From Membranipora membranacea (Eukaryota > Bryozoa > Gymnolaemata > Cheilostomatida > Membraniporidae): a stretch of DNA of 64,000 nt. Both the position numbers and the translations under genes were made by a program. Numbering within the stretch: position 1 is the first letter of the stretch; each line of letters starts with the position of its first letter. The stretch is taken from NCBI GenBank assembly GCA_914767715.1, contig OU612066.1, positions 1,059,001-1,123,000 on the forward strand, in the 5' to 3' direction. This document shows, in pieces, positions 22,930 to 34,223 of this stretch. The notes below the pieces were generated by a model, which saw only the letters and a program-made list of their open reading frames with translations, did no database searches and was not told the origin of the DNA.

Positions 22930-23034
22930 ACAGAAAACCACTCAAACCTGGTAAAGAGCCTCCTGTACTCAACATCTAACGGTAATGGCACCTCTATATA
23001 CAGACAGGAAATGGAGACAAAAATAGAGGAAGAG
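22930..23034 (+). CDS. YqaJ-like nuclease domain, exon 2
   Basis: After acceptor ATGCAG (22924-22929), in phase 0 with the previous exon: TENHSNLVKSLLYSTSNG then YRQEMETKIEEE, ending at a possible donor GTTAAG. The LVKSLLY block and the Y-x-x-x-E-x-x-x-x-x-E-E stretch continue the YqaJ domain at the expected place. The rest of the nuclease (the acidic and Lys active-site strands) was not found downstream; a LINE lies 0.8 kb further on, and the gene may be truncated or have remote exons. Confidence 0.6.
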
Positions 23035-23859
23035 GTTAAGCTAATGTACCCAGTGTTTTGGGATGGACATTTTTATTTATCTATATTCTTTTATGCGATA
23101 AGGAATTTAAAAGACCAGTTAATTAAGGTAATTAGCATAAATATTACTTGACCTTATTATAACCAATATTTAATAGAGCTAAAGCAGCCAGCTATTTCTC
23201 TAAGCTGTTTGCGCTTTCTCATTGTTCTTTAGCTATGACTCATTTGTTTGGACTATCAGCCACCATTATTATGCGCGGCAGCTCAGCCAGAGGAAGGTTT
23301 ATCTCTGGCCGCCAGTAAATTTCTTTATGTTTATTATGTTTTCAACTCGCTTGAAGAATCGCCTAGAACCCTTCACCATGTAAGTTCGATTTTTTTAAAT
23401 GAATAAGATTAATCTGATGCGTACTTAAATGTAGCGAATTGTTTGTGTAGACTTTTATCAATTGCTATGACTGTATCTTAATTTTGCCAGTATATTAATA
23501 TGTTAGACTTTAATATTCATTATATCACCAAACGTTATATAAAACTATACCCTTTTTAGTGGTTAAACTATCTACTTGGAGGAGTTATATTCTCGCCTGT
23601 GTATTCAACGTCCACTCCATCAATTATGTTAATTGTTTTGTCTTGTTTTCAATTCTGATATCCAATTTAATTTTATGTCAAGCTTCATTGCATACCACAT
23701 GTTAAACCGTTTCAAAATGAACTAAATCATAACCCACAAGTCAATTGGCAATTTAATACGGACGCCATATACCAGCACACCCAGGGATATAGATTGACCA
23801 ACCCTCACTAACTGCTGATGGCCAACATAAATTTTAGCTGTATCACCTGATGGCCTTGG
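23035..23859. other. Intron-like stretch
   Basis: AT-rich, no recognisable exon. The 23860 end is the ragged 5' truncation of a LINE. Confidence 0.4.
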
Positions 23860-25712
23860 GTATCAAAAAAAAAAACCTGTTTGGGAAGCTTTAGGAATCA
23901 ATCAAACTAAAATTTCACCGATGGTCAATATCGGTGGTTTATCCCCTGATGAATTGAACAGATACTTTACATCGATTGCAAAATCCATAACCAAAGACAT
24001 ACCTGATTCCCATGAATATAACATGATTAGACCAGTGACAACCCAAACGTTTTCTCAATTGACTCGCTTTACGCCAGAAATTTGTTCCAAATATCTAAAA
24101 AACATTTCTGACAATAAAGCAACTGGTCATGATGGTATATCTGCTAAGGTTTTGAAGAAAACATGGCCTTACATATGCGACATTGTAACTGACATGTTCA
24201 ATAGAGCATTAATAGAGGGTGTATTTCCTTCGCAGTGGAAAACCGCAAGAGTAATTCCTATTCATAAGAGAGAAGAGATCAAAGACCCATCTTATTATCG
24301 CCCTATATCAATTACTTCCTGTGCTATCTAAGATTTTTGAGAAACATGTGAATTCCCAAATTCAAAAATATCTCACCACAAACAAACTTCTTTACAAATT
24401 ACAATGCGGATTTAGAGAAGGTTATTCCTGTGTCGATTCCCTACACAAACTCATTTCTGACTGTTTGTCAGCAAGATCAGATGGTCACTTTGTTGCTATG
24501 ATGTTTTTGGATTTCAAAAAAGCTTTTGACTGCGTCGACCATAATATTCTTCTGAAAAAATTGACAATGTACGGTATAACGGGCAAACTGCACTCTCTCA
24601 TAAAATCTTTCCTAACAGATGGGACACAATTTGTAGCTATACAACAAGGTGCACAAAGTTCAAAAATTCTTCCAATAGACATTGGTGTCCCCCAAGGCTC
24701 AATTCTGGCACCAAGTCTATTCCTCATATACGTCAATGATCTTTTATCCTACACATTACATTCCAAGGCATTTGCCTACGCTGATGATACAGTTTTCGTA
24801 TCAAAATCTGACAACTTTGATACACTTAATGATTTATGTGATACTGATCTACACTTGATAGAAAGTTGGTGTAGGAATAATAGGATGTTGATAAACATAA
24901 AAAAATCTCACTATATGCTTGTACAACCCTCTCATAGAGCCACATCTCTAGATTTAGATCTAAAAATTAACCATAAAAGACTAAACCGAAATGCCAATAC
25001 CAAACTCCTTGGTTTTACTTTGAATGACTCATTGACATGGGAAGATCATGTAGACCAGATTTGCATCAAAATAAACAAAAGTTTGGCATTATTCCAGAAA
25101 TGCAGGGCATTCCTAGATAGTAAATCATCTCGTAACTTTTATTTCCAGTATGTCTTTTGTCATATGATATATGGCATCCGCATATATGGCAACCTATCAC
25201 CACAATATATTCTTGGAAGAATATACTTGCTCCAAAAGAGGGCTTTCCGCCTAATAGCAAATGTCAACCACATACCATATCATCTAATACATACAAAAGA
25301 TTTACATACATCTCTTGGTCTGATTCCTTTTCCTCTCCTTGCTGGTCATTCCACCTGTATTTTTGGTTTTCAAATTTTGCATTTGATTGCACCTGACTTT
25401 CTTTTGGAAGGCTTTACTCCAGCTAGCTCTAAAACCTTTTTTAGAGACAGATACCTATTACATTATCACACTGATCAATTAAGACAAAAAATCACTACAA
25501 CTTTTAACTCTTTACCAATTCAGATACGCTCAGCAACCAAACTTACTCATTTTAAACAACAACTATCAAAGCACTTTATATCCTATTAATTCTTGTTACT
25601 TGAGTATTTTTTCTTTTTCTCTCCGCTTAAGTTTTTTCTTTTTGTTCTGTCACTGCATAAAAAACATTCCTTAAGATGATGTAGAATGACAATAAAAGTA
25701 TATATATATTAG
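23860..25712 (+). mobile_element. 5'-truncated LINE, Jockey/CR1-like
   Basis: The element keeps the reverse transcriptase half and a 3' UTR ending in AATAAAAGTATATATATATT, a microsatellite-like tail near 25712. It lacks its endonuclease. It separates the YqaJ-like exons from the Myb/SANT-like exons. Confidence 0.85.
23885..25589 (+). pseudogene. LINE reverse transcriptase
   Basis: Nearly whole RT and C-terminal region (about 560 codons) with only one frameshift, near 24320-24330, inside the YRPISIT/LSKIFEKH motif. Motifs: KATGHDGISAKVLKK (about 24116-24160), LDFKKAFDCVDHNIL (24509-24553), IGVPQGSILAPSLFLIYVND (24681-24740) and catalytic FAYADDTVFVS (24772-24803). The C-terminal 250 residues follow, ending HFISY before TAA. 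It would copy LINE RNA at the target site if intact. It is the least damaged LINE in the window, so probably a relatively late arrival. Confidence 0.9.
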
Positions 25713-26542
25713 GATATACAAAGCTCCATATAGCCTGTTCCAATCAGAAGGCAGCCAGTGAGGCCAACTTTTTAACTCAATCTGTTAACCCCCAACATAA
25801 CAAGACGCAACAACATTTATCAAATTTTAAGGTCTTCTACATATTTTTAAACTCTCAAACAGTTTTCTAGTTGTTGCAAGCCATGATGACTTTGCCTTCA
25901 AAAATGTCCAACGAGAGCAAGAATTTTAGAGAGAGAATGTTTAAAAGTTACGAGACTTTTATTTTGGTGCAATTTTGCCTGAAATTGTATTTCCAATGAA
26001 TTGCCGAGGTAGGTTGAGAAAAAGTTTGGTTTGTTCGAAGTGATGTTTTTATTTGGTAATAATATCTTTATTTGAAGCACCACAACCTCAAGTAAATTAT
26101 CAAACGAAGTAATTCGAGTATATATCCTTATGGGATGTAGATGTATGATCAACACTTATTTATTATTTATTTTGTATTGACTGTGACTGCGATGTCATTG
26201 TCAAGACTATTATTTTGTGTGTTTTGCTATGAAGAAACATTGTAAGTTTAGAGTAATTAATGTTCAAAGAAAGTATTAAAAGCATGGGTCAGCCAGATAG
26301 TCTGTGAATAGAGTGGCGGCCAACCCTCCAACTAATTACAAAAACACCATACCAACATCATGAAAAGCCCAGACAAAACATGTCCACCTTACTCGTTTTA
26401 GAGAATACACCAAGTAAGCGAGATATTTAAATGATTAAAATGTGAATGTGTATTAATCCTGATAAGAAGTTACTATTTTAACTGTTATAACAATGGAAAT
26501 GGTTTTTCCAAAGTCTTCATGTAAGTACTGATTTATTTTTAG
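25713..26542. other. Gene-free stretch
   Basis: Non-coding; no repeat recognised. Upstream of the exon at 26543. Confidence 0.4.
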
Positions 26543-26679
26543 GATGCTCAGGTGCACTGACAGTATATCACAAGGGATATGACAACCAAGAAGAAGGAAA
26601 TGCAAAAGTCAAGCAGCCTACGAGAGAAAATCCTAATACCAGTCTAAAAGCATGGCAGTTCACACCTAGAGTATATCCG
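26543..26679 (+). CDS. Exon upstream of Myb/SANT-like exon
   Basis: Lies between acceptor TTTTTAG and donor CCG/GTCAGT (26680). The only open frame begins after two carried-over bases: CSGALTVYHKGYDNQEEG, then KVKQPTRENP and AWQFTPRVYP. It ends in phase 0 and the next predicted exon begins in phase 0, which supports pairing. The peptide itself is not recognised; it is hydrophilic and probably a linker before a DNA-binding domain. Confidence 0.5.
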
Positions 26680-27113
26680 GTCAGTGTTTACACGTTCAAG
26701 AGAGAATTCATGAATACAACAATTAGAGAAGAACTCAGATTTGCTTGAATTTCAGATGAGCTGATTAAATTAAAAATATACTTAAAGCACCATGTGCATC
26801 AATAATGTTCATCAAGTGATGCACGTCTTAGGGATATTCGGAGGGAAAGTGGTAGGAAGCAAATTGGACACACGTAATAAAATATGAAAGTGCAATGTAT
26901 ACATTAAACAACATAACGAAATCAATTACAAACATAAAACACTAGAAAATCTATATATGCATAAAATTAATTTGATAAAGTCGTTGAACTACAAACAATG
27001 AAGCATTTGGCCAGGTAATGAAGGAGAGGGAGGTTATGTGTAACCCTGTATAATAGTCTCCTCATACAATAGAATGATGGCTAGGGTTCAACAAATTCTT
27101 GTGATCCTTTCAG

Positions 27114-27266
27114 TCCCAAAAGTCAGTGAAGAAAGCCAAGGCTCAAAACTGGTCCGCAGAACAAATAAAGGCGCTGGTTGATGGGGTGTGTGGTCACTAC
27201 CACACACTATTTGACGATTTTACGGGGCCTTGCGGCAGCGAGATCTTTAAGAAAATATGGAGAGGG
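27114..27266 (+). CDS. Myb/SANT-like DNA-binding domain exon
   Basis: After acceptor CCTTTCAG: SQKSVKKAKAQNWSAEQIKA followed by LVDGVCGHYHTLFDDF and GSEIFKKIWRG. The spacing NWS-x-x-Q-x-x-x-LVDGV...LF-x-x-F...K-x-IW is typical of Myb/SANT-like (trihelix-type) domains that bind DNA in animal regulators and in PIF/Harbinger-associated proteins. A donor at GGG/GTATAA is plausible; translation otherwise stops at 27270. Whether it belongs with the YqaJ-like exons upstream is not known. Confidence 0.6.
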
Positions 27267-27323
27267 GTATAATAATATAATATTGCTGTCCGTCTCGGTA
27301 GATAAGATAAGAACCTCCATTCC

Positions 27324-28032
27324 ATGGCTACATCATCTGAGGGTACGGACCTCAACACTTCCCAAGCTGAACTTTTGTCTCAGCTGCAGTTGCGAATCGC
27401 GCGACTTGAGCAACAACACAAACACACAGTCATTGGTTTGAAAACTCGGCTGAATGAAGCTGAATCTGAGATCAAGACACTAAGATCAGAAAATTAAGTC
27501 CTGCAGTCACAAAATGATGAATTTAAAGATTCAAAATACGCAGAACATTATATTTATCGTCTCAATGTTGAAGTTAGCCAGCTTCAGCGTGATCTAGTTA
27601 CCAAACCAACCAACCCAGACTCTCATCATCACACAACTTACGCAGGTTTTCTTCACATACAAATAATTTAACACCTCCACACAGAAATACCAATCAAAAA
27701 TCTAGCCAAAGACCTGATCTTCGAGGTGAGCAAATGACTGCCGATTTCTAACCAGACCTTTAGCGGTCATATATGATATAGACCATACAACAGCACCGGG
27801 TCTTAACCAAGACATTATGCGTGAAACCATTTGCAGCTCCAATGATGCTGCCTCTCGTACGCCGTCACACCTATAAGAAATCTCCAAAGTTTATTGTGCA
27901 GTTTGGAGACAAACAACTTTTAGATACGGTTGTCGAGAACTGGCACAGTGATCTTTTTGGTAGCTCAAAAATCAGAAAAACGTACAAAAAACCAGTAAAT
28001 CAAGGAGTTATCAAAGGAGTAGGTCTGCTCTT
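27324..28032 (+). pseudogene. LINE ORF1 region, left part
   Basis: Begins at ATG 27324 with MATSSEGTDLNTSQAE followed by a Gln/Leu/Glu heptad stretch (coiled coil, residues 15-57) up to TAA at 27494. After frameshifts a second block reads SPKFIVQFGDKQLLDTVVEN and KIRKTYKKPVNQGVIKGVG (27862-28027), resembling the RNA-binding part of an ORF1 nucleocapsid-like protein. The reading frame is interrupted at 28032 by a DNA transposon and continues at 32694 in the same phase. The protein would package LINE RNA. Confidence 0.6.
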
Positions 28033-28692
28033 GGCAAAGAATTTCTCAACTCATCCTAGAAAAAAAGTCATGTCTTCGGATTTTTGTCATTTTTATATAT
28101 ATGGTAGCCCATATCAAAAAACGTACAAATCCCAAATTTTTTGGCCATCGGGACGCCGGTTCAAAAGTTACGAGGGTTCACAGATAGAGCGTTGGCGAAT
28201 AAAAACTGACCGACTGTGCCCCGACCCATACTTTGACATCCAATAACTGCTGCATTTTTCATGCTAACCATGTGTTTTCTTTAAATTGTGGAAGTACTCA
28301 TTGAGTTCTACCCATATGCAAAAATCCGGACCCTCTCGGGCGATCCCAGAGGGAGATAATTCCCGCTGGACTTTACTTTCTCTCTAGGTGCATTCTGAGA
28401 GCTGCAGCGCCTTGCATAGTGACGGCCGAATTGGTGAAAAGCTACTATATAATGTAAAGGTCAAGGTCATGGTGTCGTTTTGTGAAAATCAGAGGTATGA
28501 AAGTGGTTTTATATGCATTAGGACCTTTTCTTTCAGATAAAACCATAAAAATATTGTGTTTCAGCCTCCTTGTCATCTTAATCTAGTGACCAAGAAGTGT
28601 CTATATCGCTAATTTCAGTATGTCTATTATTCGGAGTTGTCCCCCTTCGAGTCGAAATATCTCGTCCGCTAGTGGACCTAGAGCCTTGAGAT
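28033..28692 (+). repeat. Left long terminal inverted repeat
   Basis: About 660 bp matching 31963-32689 in reverse complement at roughly 85-90 percent by eye, including GGACCCTCTCGGGCGAT and CTTGTCATCTTAATCTAGTG blocks. Short open frames inside are by-products. Confidence 0.85.
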
Positions 28693-29067
28693 TTTGCACT
28701 CACATTGTGCATTCATATGGGCAAGTTATGACATGAACAGAGTTGTGCAAAGCATGCTAAACAAACAAGAATTATGTGTAGTTTCCAGCTGTGGGCTTGC
28801 ATTATCACGAACTCTATGATACCGCTCCCGAATCCTCCGGGGTTTATGATCCATTATCATTTCTAGTTTATTATTATACAAAAAGCATCTAAGAGCATAG
28901 TTCACTGAGACCAACATCAACACTGCGCAGTGAGTTTGAGTGTTTGACGTCACGCCGTGTGTCATGTTGTCTGTAGCAGAATAGTAGTTTGGGTAGGCAG
29001 ACAGAAGCAAGTTATCACAAATTAAAAGACTAGTCAATTAATTCAGCCGTACACAGCGGTTTCTGAA
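28693..29067. other. 5' region of transposase gene
   Basis: Between the left inverted repeat and the ATG at 29068. Presumably promoter and leader of the transposon gene; no specific box identified. Confidence 0.4.
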
Positions 29068-30360
29068 ATGGCAGCGTTAGATTTTGCACCAGCAATATGT
29101 GATATTGGATTGTTTACCAAGACAACAGACGAATGTACTGACCCACATTTGTCTAGATCACAGAAGTTTGACCGTCTCTCCACCCTAGGTTACGGCGATC
29201 AGGAACTACTTACTAGCAGAACTCGACAGGATAATGGTATGAAATCATTGAATCTCGCTGAGGATGGGACAATGTTAGTTTGCAAGCGTCACTATGCAAA
29301 GTTTGTCACAGGTTACGAGAGTAAACAGCGATATTGCATCAATCCTCACCAAACTCATCGCACCAACATATCTAAAGCCCTGCGGTCAGCCTCAAAGGAT
29401 AATTACATATTATGGGAGCGCCAGTTTCGGGTGCAGGTAAATCCTGGTGACAAAGTGTGCACAAACTGCTTGCAATCAAAGCCTAGGATAGAGAACGATA
29501 TTATTGCAGTTACTGAAACTGAGCCTGATGTGGAGGAGTGCAATGAAGCAAGAATAACAAATCATGAGGATCTAAACAACAAATTATCTTCTCTGGACTG
29601 CTCACCAATCAAGCTCCGAGAATCGGTCTCAGACCCAAGGCTCTACGGACAGAAAAAGCTGGAGAAGATTGTCAGCAAATTGAAAACAAAAATAGGCGAG
29701 GTGAGTCCTGCCTTGGTAGAAAGCCGAGAAGACGATGTTACTAACCTGGTAAATCTTGTTAAAGAAAAGATGAAAAAATCCTCCTACCAAGAAAAGATAC
29801 AACTGCTGACTTTAGCTCCCAAGAGCTGGACCTACGATAGGATTATGAGTGAGTTTGGTGTGACACGTCACATGGTTCGTCATTCGCAGAAGGTACTGCA
29901 GGACCAGGGTGTACTGGGCAAACTACCAGCCAAGAATGGCAGAGCCTTATCACAAGATACAATAACAAAATTATTATATATAGTATATACTGACCAGGAG
30001 TTCACCAGAGATCTCGCTGGAGAGCGTAACACCGTCAGCATTCGTGACCAGTCTAATGTGAAAACCTACCACCAAAAACATTTATTACTCATGAATCTCC
30101 GAGAACTACACCATCAGTACAAAGAAAAGTTTCCTGAGCATCCTGTATCCATATCAAAATTCATATCGCCCCGACCGAAATAGATGCAAAAGACACATTC
30201 TATGCGTGTGTGTGCACAATACATCAGAATGTGGAGCTAATGGTGGAGTTACTACCCAGCCGTGAGAAAGCGAGAGATTTATTATCAAGACTTGTGTGTG
30301 ACACAACCAACCCAGTATGTATGCTAAGAAGATTTGATGACTGTCCAGGAAAAGACGAGG
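29068..30360 (+). pseudogene. Transposase, N-terminal part
   Basis: A 371-codon frame (29068-30183) opens MAALDFAPAICDIGLF, contains a cysteine pair region (VCKRHYAKF, KVCTNCL) that looks like a zinc-binding N-terminus, and a helix-turn-helix-like block EKIQLLTLAPKSWTYDRIMS then FGVTRHMVRHSQKVL. After a stop/frameshift at 30183 the family continues in another frame: YACVCTIHQNVELM, CMLRRFDDCPGK (to about 30358). I recognise this as a transposon-encoded protein common in cnidarians, molluscs and arthropods, without a superfamily name I can defend. The next section is replaced by an inverted LINE fragment. Inactive because of the frameshift and insertion. Confidence 0.75.
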
Positions 30361-31012
30361 TTATAGAATATGTAGAACTATAAATGACTCATAGGCTAGC
30401 CGAATAGTGCTGTCCTTAACTTTCATTGATGATAAACGCTTCATTATATAGAGACGCTTGCTTGCCTTCTCCACAGTTAGAGCAGTATTCTCTGTAAAGT
30501 CAAGTTTGGGTGTTAGGATTGTCCCGAGATATTTGTACTTGACTTCTCGCTCGATTACGCTTTGGTGAATAGTGACTGGGTCTGGAGTTGGGTTGTGACG
30601 CTGATTTGTAAATAGGAGCTCTTTGGTCTTATTGGAGTTTATGGTAAGGTGGCTATCGTCACACCATTTAGCTATTCTGTCAACTTCCAATTGTAGTTGG
30701 GAGTTGTCTCCTCGGTTCAAGCATTCAAGGATGATTGTATCATCTGCGTATTTTATGATATGTGTGTTTGGCAGTGTAGTAGACATAGCCTCAACATAGA
30801 TAGAGAATAATATAGGGCTCAGTACACAACCCTGGGGACTGCCCACTGAGGTGCTGATGGATTGCGATTTTCGACCAGCGGCAACAACGGTCTGAGATCT
30901 GTTTGTAAGGAAGCTGTGAACCCAGCGGATAATATTACCATTGATTCCTTTAGCGTGCATTCTATCTACGAGTATAGTATAGTATAACAACCCGGAGACC
31001 GGGAAGATCGCG
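30361..31012 (-). mobile_element. LINE reverse-transcriptase fragment
   Basis: Minus-strand open frame (about 210 codons) with MHAKGINGNIIRWVHSFL, SVGSPQGCVLSPILFSIY and catalytic HIIKYADDTIILE, ending at AYESFI. It is truncated at both ends: no fingers domain or 3' end. It lies in the middle of the plus-strand transposase and interrupts it. The extreme 31000 end (ACCCGGAGACCGGG) belongs to neither recognised protein. Confidence 0.85.
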
Positions 31013-31015
31013 CAT

Positions 31016-31896
31016 CGCAGCTTTTGTTTGATCTCCAACCACATGACTCACAACACAGCAGCAGTGTTCGCCTTTCAAAAGACTCTAATCAAATATATCA
31101 AAGAGAATATGCCAGATGTGAGAAAAATTAATTACTTCTCAGACGGCTGCACTGGTCAATAAAAGAACAGGAAAAACTTTTGTAATGTGTGTAATCATGA
31201 GGCAGATTTTGGGTTGACATGCACATAGAACTTCGCCACATCTCACGGCAAGGGTCCATGCGAGGGTGTCGGAGGTGTGATCAAACGTCTCGCTACGCGT
31301 TACTCCAAACAACTGGTCAAGTCAGGAAAAGACAGGCTGCTGTTGCTCCTATCCAACTCTATGACTATGCCAAAGAGAACATTCATGGTGTTGATGTGGT
31401 ATATGTGAGTTCAGAGGAGGTGGAGGAAAGTGTCGCTTTCCTTTCTGAGCGATTTGCATCTGCACAGAAAGTACCAGGCTGCCGAGATCAGCACTGTTTC
31501 ATCCCAGAAAGTATGACAAGCATCATATGCTCGAAGCTCTCATCCACACCTGGCGAAGAAGATATGATAGCAGGATACCGGGTAGGGAGCACACATCATG
31601 AGGTAGATAGTGTGACTATCGACATCCAGGTGGGGCACTACTGCAGCGCCCTGTACGATGCCAGGTGGTACATCGGAGCAATCGTCAGCTATGACAGTGA
31701 AAATGATGACTTTCAGATACGTTTCACGCACCAGCTACCCACACCAACACAATTCACCTGGCCCAAGCATGACGATATATGTTGGGTGCCTCGAGAACAC
31801 ATTCTTACTATCATAGACACGCCGACCACTGTCAACTCGGGCCGCAGCTATGTTATAACCCATGAATGCTGGAAGACTGTCAACGATGGTAGGTGA
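31016..31896 (+). pseudogene. Transposase, C-terminal part
   Basis: Resumes as ISNHMTHNTAAVFAFQKTL, then the block INYFSDGCTGQ*KNRKNFCN (stop at 31159) and TSHGKGPCEGVGGVIKRLA (31232-31290). The SDG and GKG-x-C-x-G-x-GG motifs look like conserved acidic active-site surroundings of an RNase H-fold (DDE-type) transposase; that is inference. In the frame from about 31318 to 31896 a long C-terminal region follows, with VGHYCSALYDARWYIGAIVS and TWPKHDDICWVP, a small beta-barrel-like ending shared by this family. Stops and at least one frameshift make it inactive. Confidence 0.7.
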
Positions 31897-31962
31897 GCAC
31901 AGCCATTTGTGCACCAACTTGGCTTCTTGACCACCCTTGATTCATACAGCAAATTTGAAGGC

Positions 31963-32689
31963 TCTAGGTCCATTAGTGGCCGAGATATTTCGACTCGAAG
32001 GGGGACAACTCCGAATAATAGGCGTACTGAAATTAGCGATATAGACACTTCTTGGGCACTAGATTAAGATGACAAGGAGGCTGAAACACAATATTTTTAT
32101 GGCTTTATCTGAAAGTACAGGTCCTAATGCATATAAAACCACATTCATACCTCTGATTTTCTCGAAACGACACCATGACCTTGACCTTTACATTTGTAGC
32201 TTTTCACCAACTCGGCCGTCACTAAGCAAGGCGCGGCAGCTCACAGGATGCACCTAGAGAGAAAGTGAAGGTATATTCAGAATCCTGAGACTCTCAGCCG
32301 TCCAGAAATACCAGTTACAACTCTATTTAGAAAAAAACACTTTGCATTATTCTGTACCAAGATTAGGAAAAACTTGTTATTCTTCCGTTTCCAGCTGGAA
32401 TTATCTCCCCCTTGGATCGCCCGAGAGGGTCCGGATTTTTGTATATGAGTAGAACTCAATGAGTACTTCTACAATCAAAATAAAACACATGGTTAACATG
32501 AAAAATGCAGCAGTTATTGGATGTAAAAGTATGGGTCGGGGCACAGTCGGTCAGTTTTTATTCGCCAACGCGCAATCTGTGAACCCCCGTGATTTTTACG
32601 TTTTTTGACATGGGCTACCATATAGATAAAAATGACAAAAATCCAAAGACATGACTTTTTTTCTAGGATGAGATGAGAAATTCTTTGCC
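31963..32689 (-). repeat. Right long terminal inverted repeat
   Basis: Reverse complement of 28033-28692 with an extra stretch of about 120 bp near 32270-32390 that the left copy lacks. Confidence 0.85.
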
Positions 32690-32693
32690 TCTT

Positions 32694-33090
32694 ATCTGAT
32701 GATGATATAGAGAAAGATTTAAATGCTGCATATAAATGTCCTGATGTTGAAAGAATCTGCTCAAAGGATGGCAAGAGATTTCGGGCGGTTAAAGTTTCTT
32801 CATTGAGAGTAAAGCACTGGAAAAAGTTTTGTCAGAAGGTATCTTGTTAAAATCGATGGGCGACGTAATACTCAAAGTTGAGCTTCCCCATAGAAAATCT
32901 TCCAGAAATACATAGATGAAATCGCCTACCAATGCGGTGTACCCAGCAGAAGAACCTGACAGCTGACTAGGAACCAACGTAAACAACAACAACTCTACAC
33001 CAACACTACCAAATATCTACATACACCACATAAGATCGCTTAATCATCAAAAGTATGCTGAGCTTGAAGTTATTTCAGGGGTCTATGCAG
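32694..33090 (+). pseudogene. LINE ORF1 region, right part, and start of ORF2
   Basis: Continues the frame broken at 28032: after the shared codon it reads SDDDIEKDLNAAYKCPDVER and FRAVKVSSLRVKHWKKF before TAA near 32850. At about 33003-33075 another frame reads IHHIRSLNHQKYAELEVISG, which looks like the start of an apurinic endonuclease (ORF2) and then breaks off. The endonuclease and RT of this element are not present. Confidence 0.55.
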
Positions 33091-33397
33091 TGGTGTTGTG
33101 AGGCCCCAACATTCCCCAACGGCGTTGGGGTAAGGCCAGGCACCCACCCCGACGCCTTACGAAAACGTTGGGGGAACTATTTATACATATCCATCCAAAA
33201 ACGTCCTGTTTATGCTGATAAATTGAGAGCAAGCCCATATTAATTTATTCAGTATGATTGTGTTATTGTGTTGCTAAGGAACAAGAAGGCTGAATTCCTA
33301 CCTTCCGATCAAGAGAACAGTACTTTGCCAGTAATCTATGCAATACAATGGGTGGTCAATTCAGCAGCCCTACATTCAATTGAGAAAATGCAGCTAC

Positions 33398-33440
33398 TTT
33401 AGTATTGTTTGGTAACAGGCTGTTACCAAACAATACTAAA
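33398..33440. repeat. Perfect 43-bp palindrome
   Basis: Two 21-base arms (TTTAGTATTGTTTGGTAACAG and its complement) around one G. It would form a strong hairpin. No neighbouring element boundary explains it. Confidence 0.9.
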
Positions 33441-34223
33441 TGTTAAACAGCAGTAGGAACACACACTAAACAGAGTATTGTTAGAAATATGACTGAGTGC
33501 CCACTCTTGCAGGGGGATTGAAGCTAAACTCTTCAGTTTTTGGTAACAAAACAACACTGCTGAAGGAGAAAAAAAATAGAGAGAGAGAGAAAAGGCAAGT
33601 GTGTGTGGCTCAACTCATCAATCAAAGAAAAAGAAAGGTTTTGTACTTCGGTGGGGTTTGGAGAATGATGAGTCAGACCAATCTGTTCCTGTTTATTGTA
33701 ATACTTAGTAGACTCACCCTGTCATTCTTTATTGATGGCCAACAGATAGTTGGATGTAGTCAGATATCAACAGAGCCACCTCAGACACCTCCACTCGTAG
33801 TTGCCACTCAAACCCAACAAAAACGTTCTGCCTAGATCTCGTGATGTCTCACCTAAAACACAAGTACAACAATTTGTGTTAGAATTTTTTGAACTGAATG
33901 TGAAATGAAGTGAAGCAGTGAGTGATGATGAATAAAATCTATTTTTTGGAATTGTATTGTGGTTGCCATTTCAGACAGGTTATTAGTAAAGTGAGTGTGT
34001 AACTGTGCAGTGTAAAGTTAAGTGTAGAGAAGTAGATAGGTTTCTTTTTATTACAATTTTTGAGTTGGATTAAAGCAAGTCCCTCAACAATTCAAGACAA
34101 TCATTTAACAGTTGAGTTGGACTAGCCACTAGCCAGTCACCTACCAAGCCTAGCAGAGCATTTTTCCCTTGCTGCCAGTCCAGTCACCCACATCATGATG
34201 ATCATGTCATCATTTGATTTCAG
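33441..34223. other. Mostly gene-free stretch
   Basis: Contains an unassigned 112-codon frame at 33497-33835 with a hydrophobic stretch (NLFLFIVILSRLTLSFFI, about 33676-33730) after a basic region. It has no recognised family and may be chance. Confidence 0.25.

Larger units (their letters stand above)
28033..32689 (+). mobile_element. 4.66-kb DNA transposon with ~0.7-kb inverted repeats
   Basis: Ends GGCAAAGAATTTCTC and its reverse complement, flanked by the 4-bp duplication TCTT (28029-28032 and 32690-32693). Long inverted repeats enclose a transposase gene in the plus orientation, itself interrupted by a LINE fragment. Removing the element with one TCTT would rejoin the LINE ORF1 frame exactly, which confirms the boundaries. 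A 4-bp duplication fits superfamilies such as Sola or Chapaev, but the transposase motifs do not let me name one. Confidence 0.85.

Noticed and set aside
27821-28246. A single 141-codon protein
   Set aside because: Only the part before 28032 resembles LINE ORF1; the rest is read from the transposon inverted repeat.
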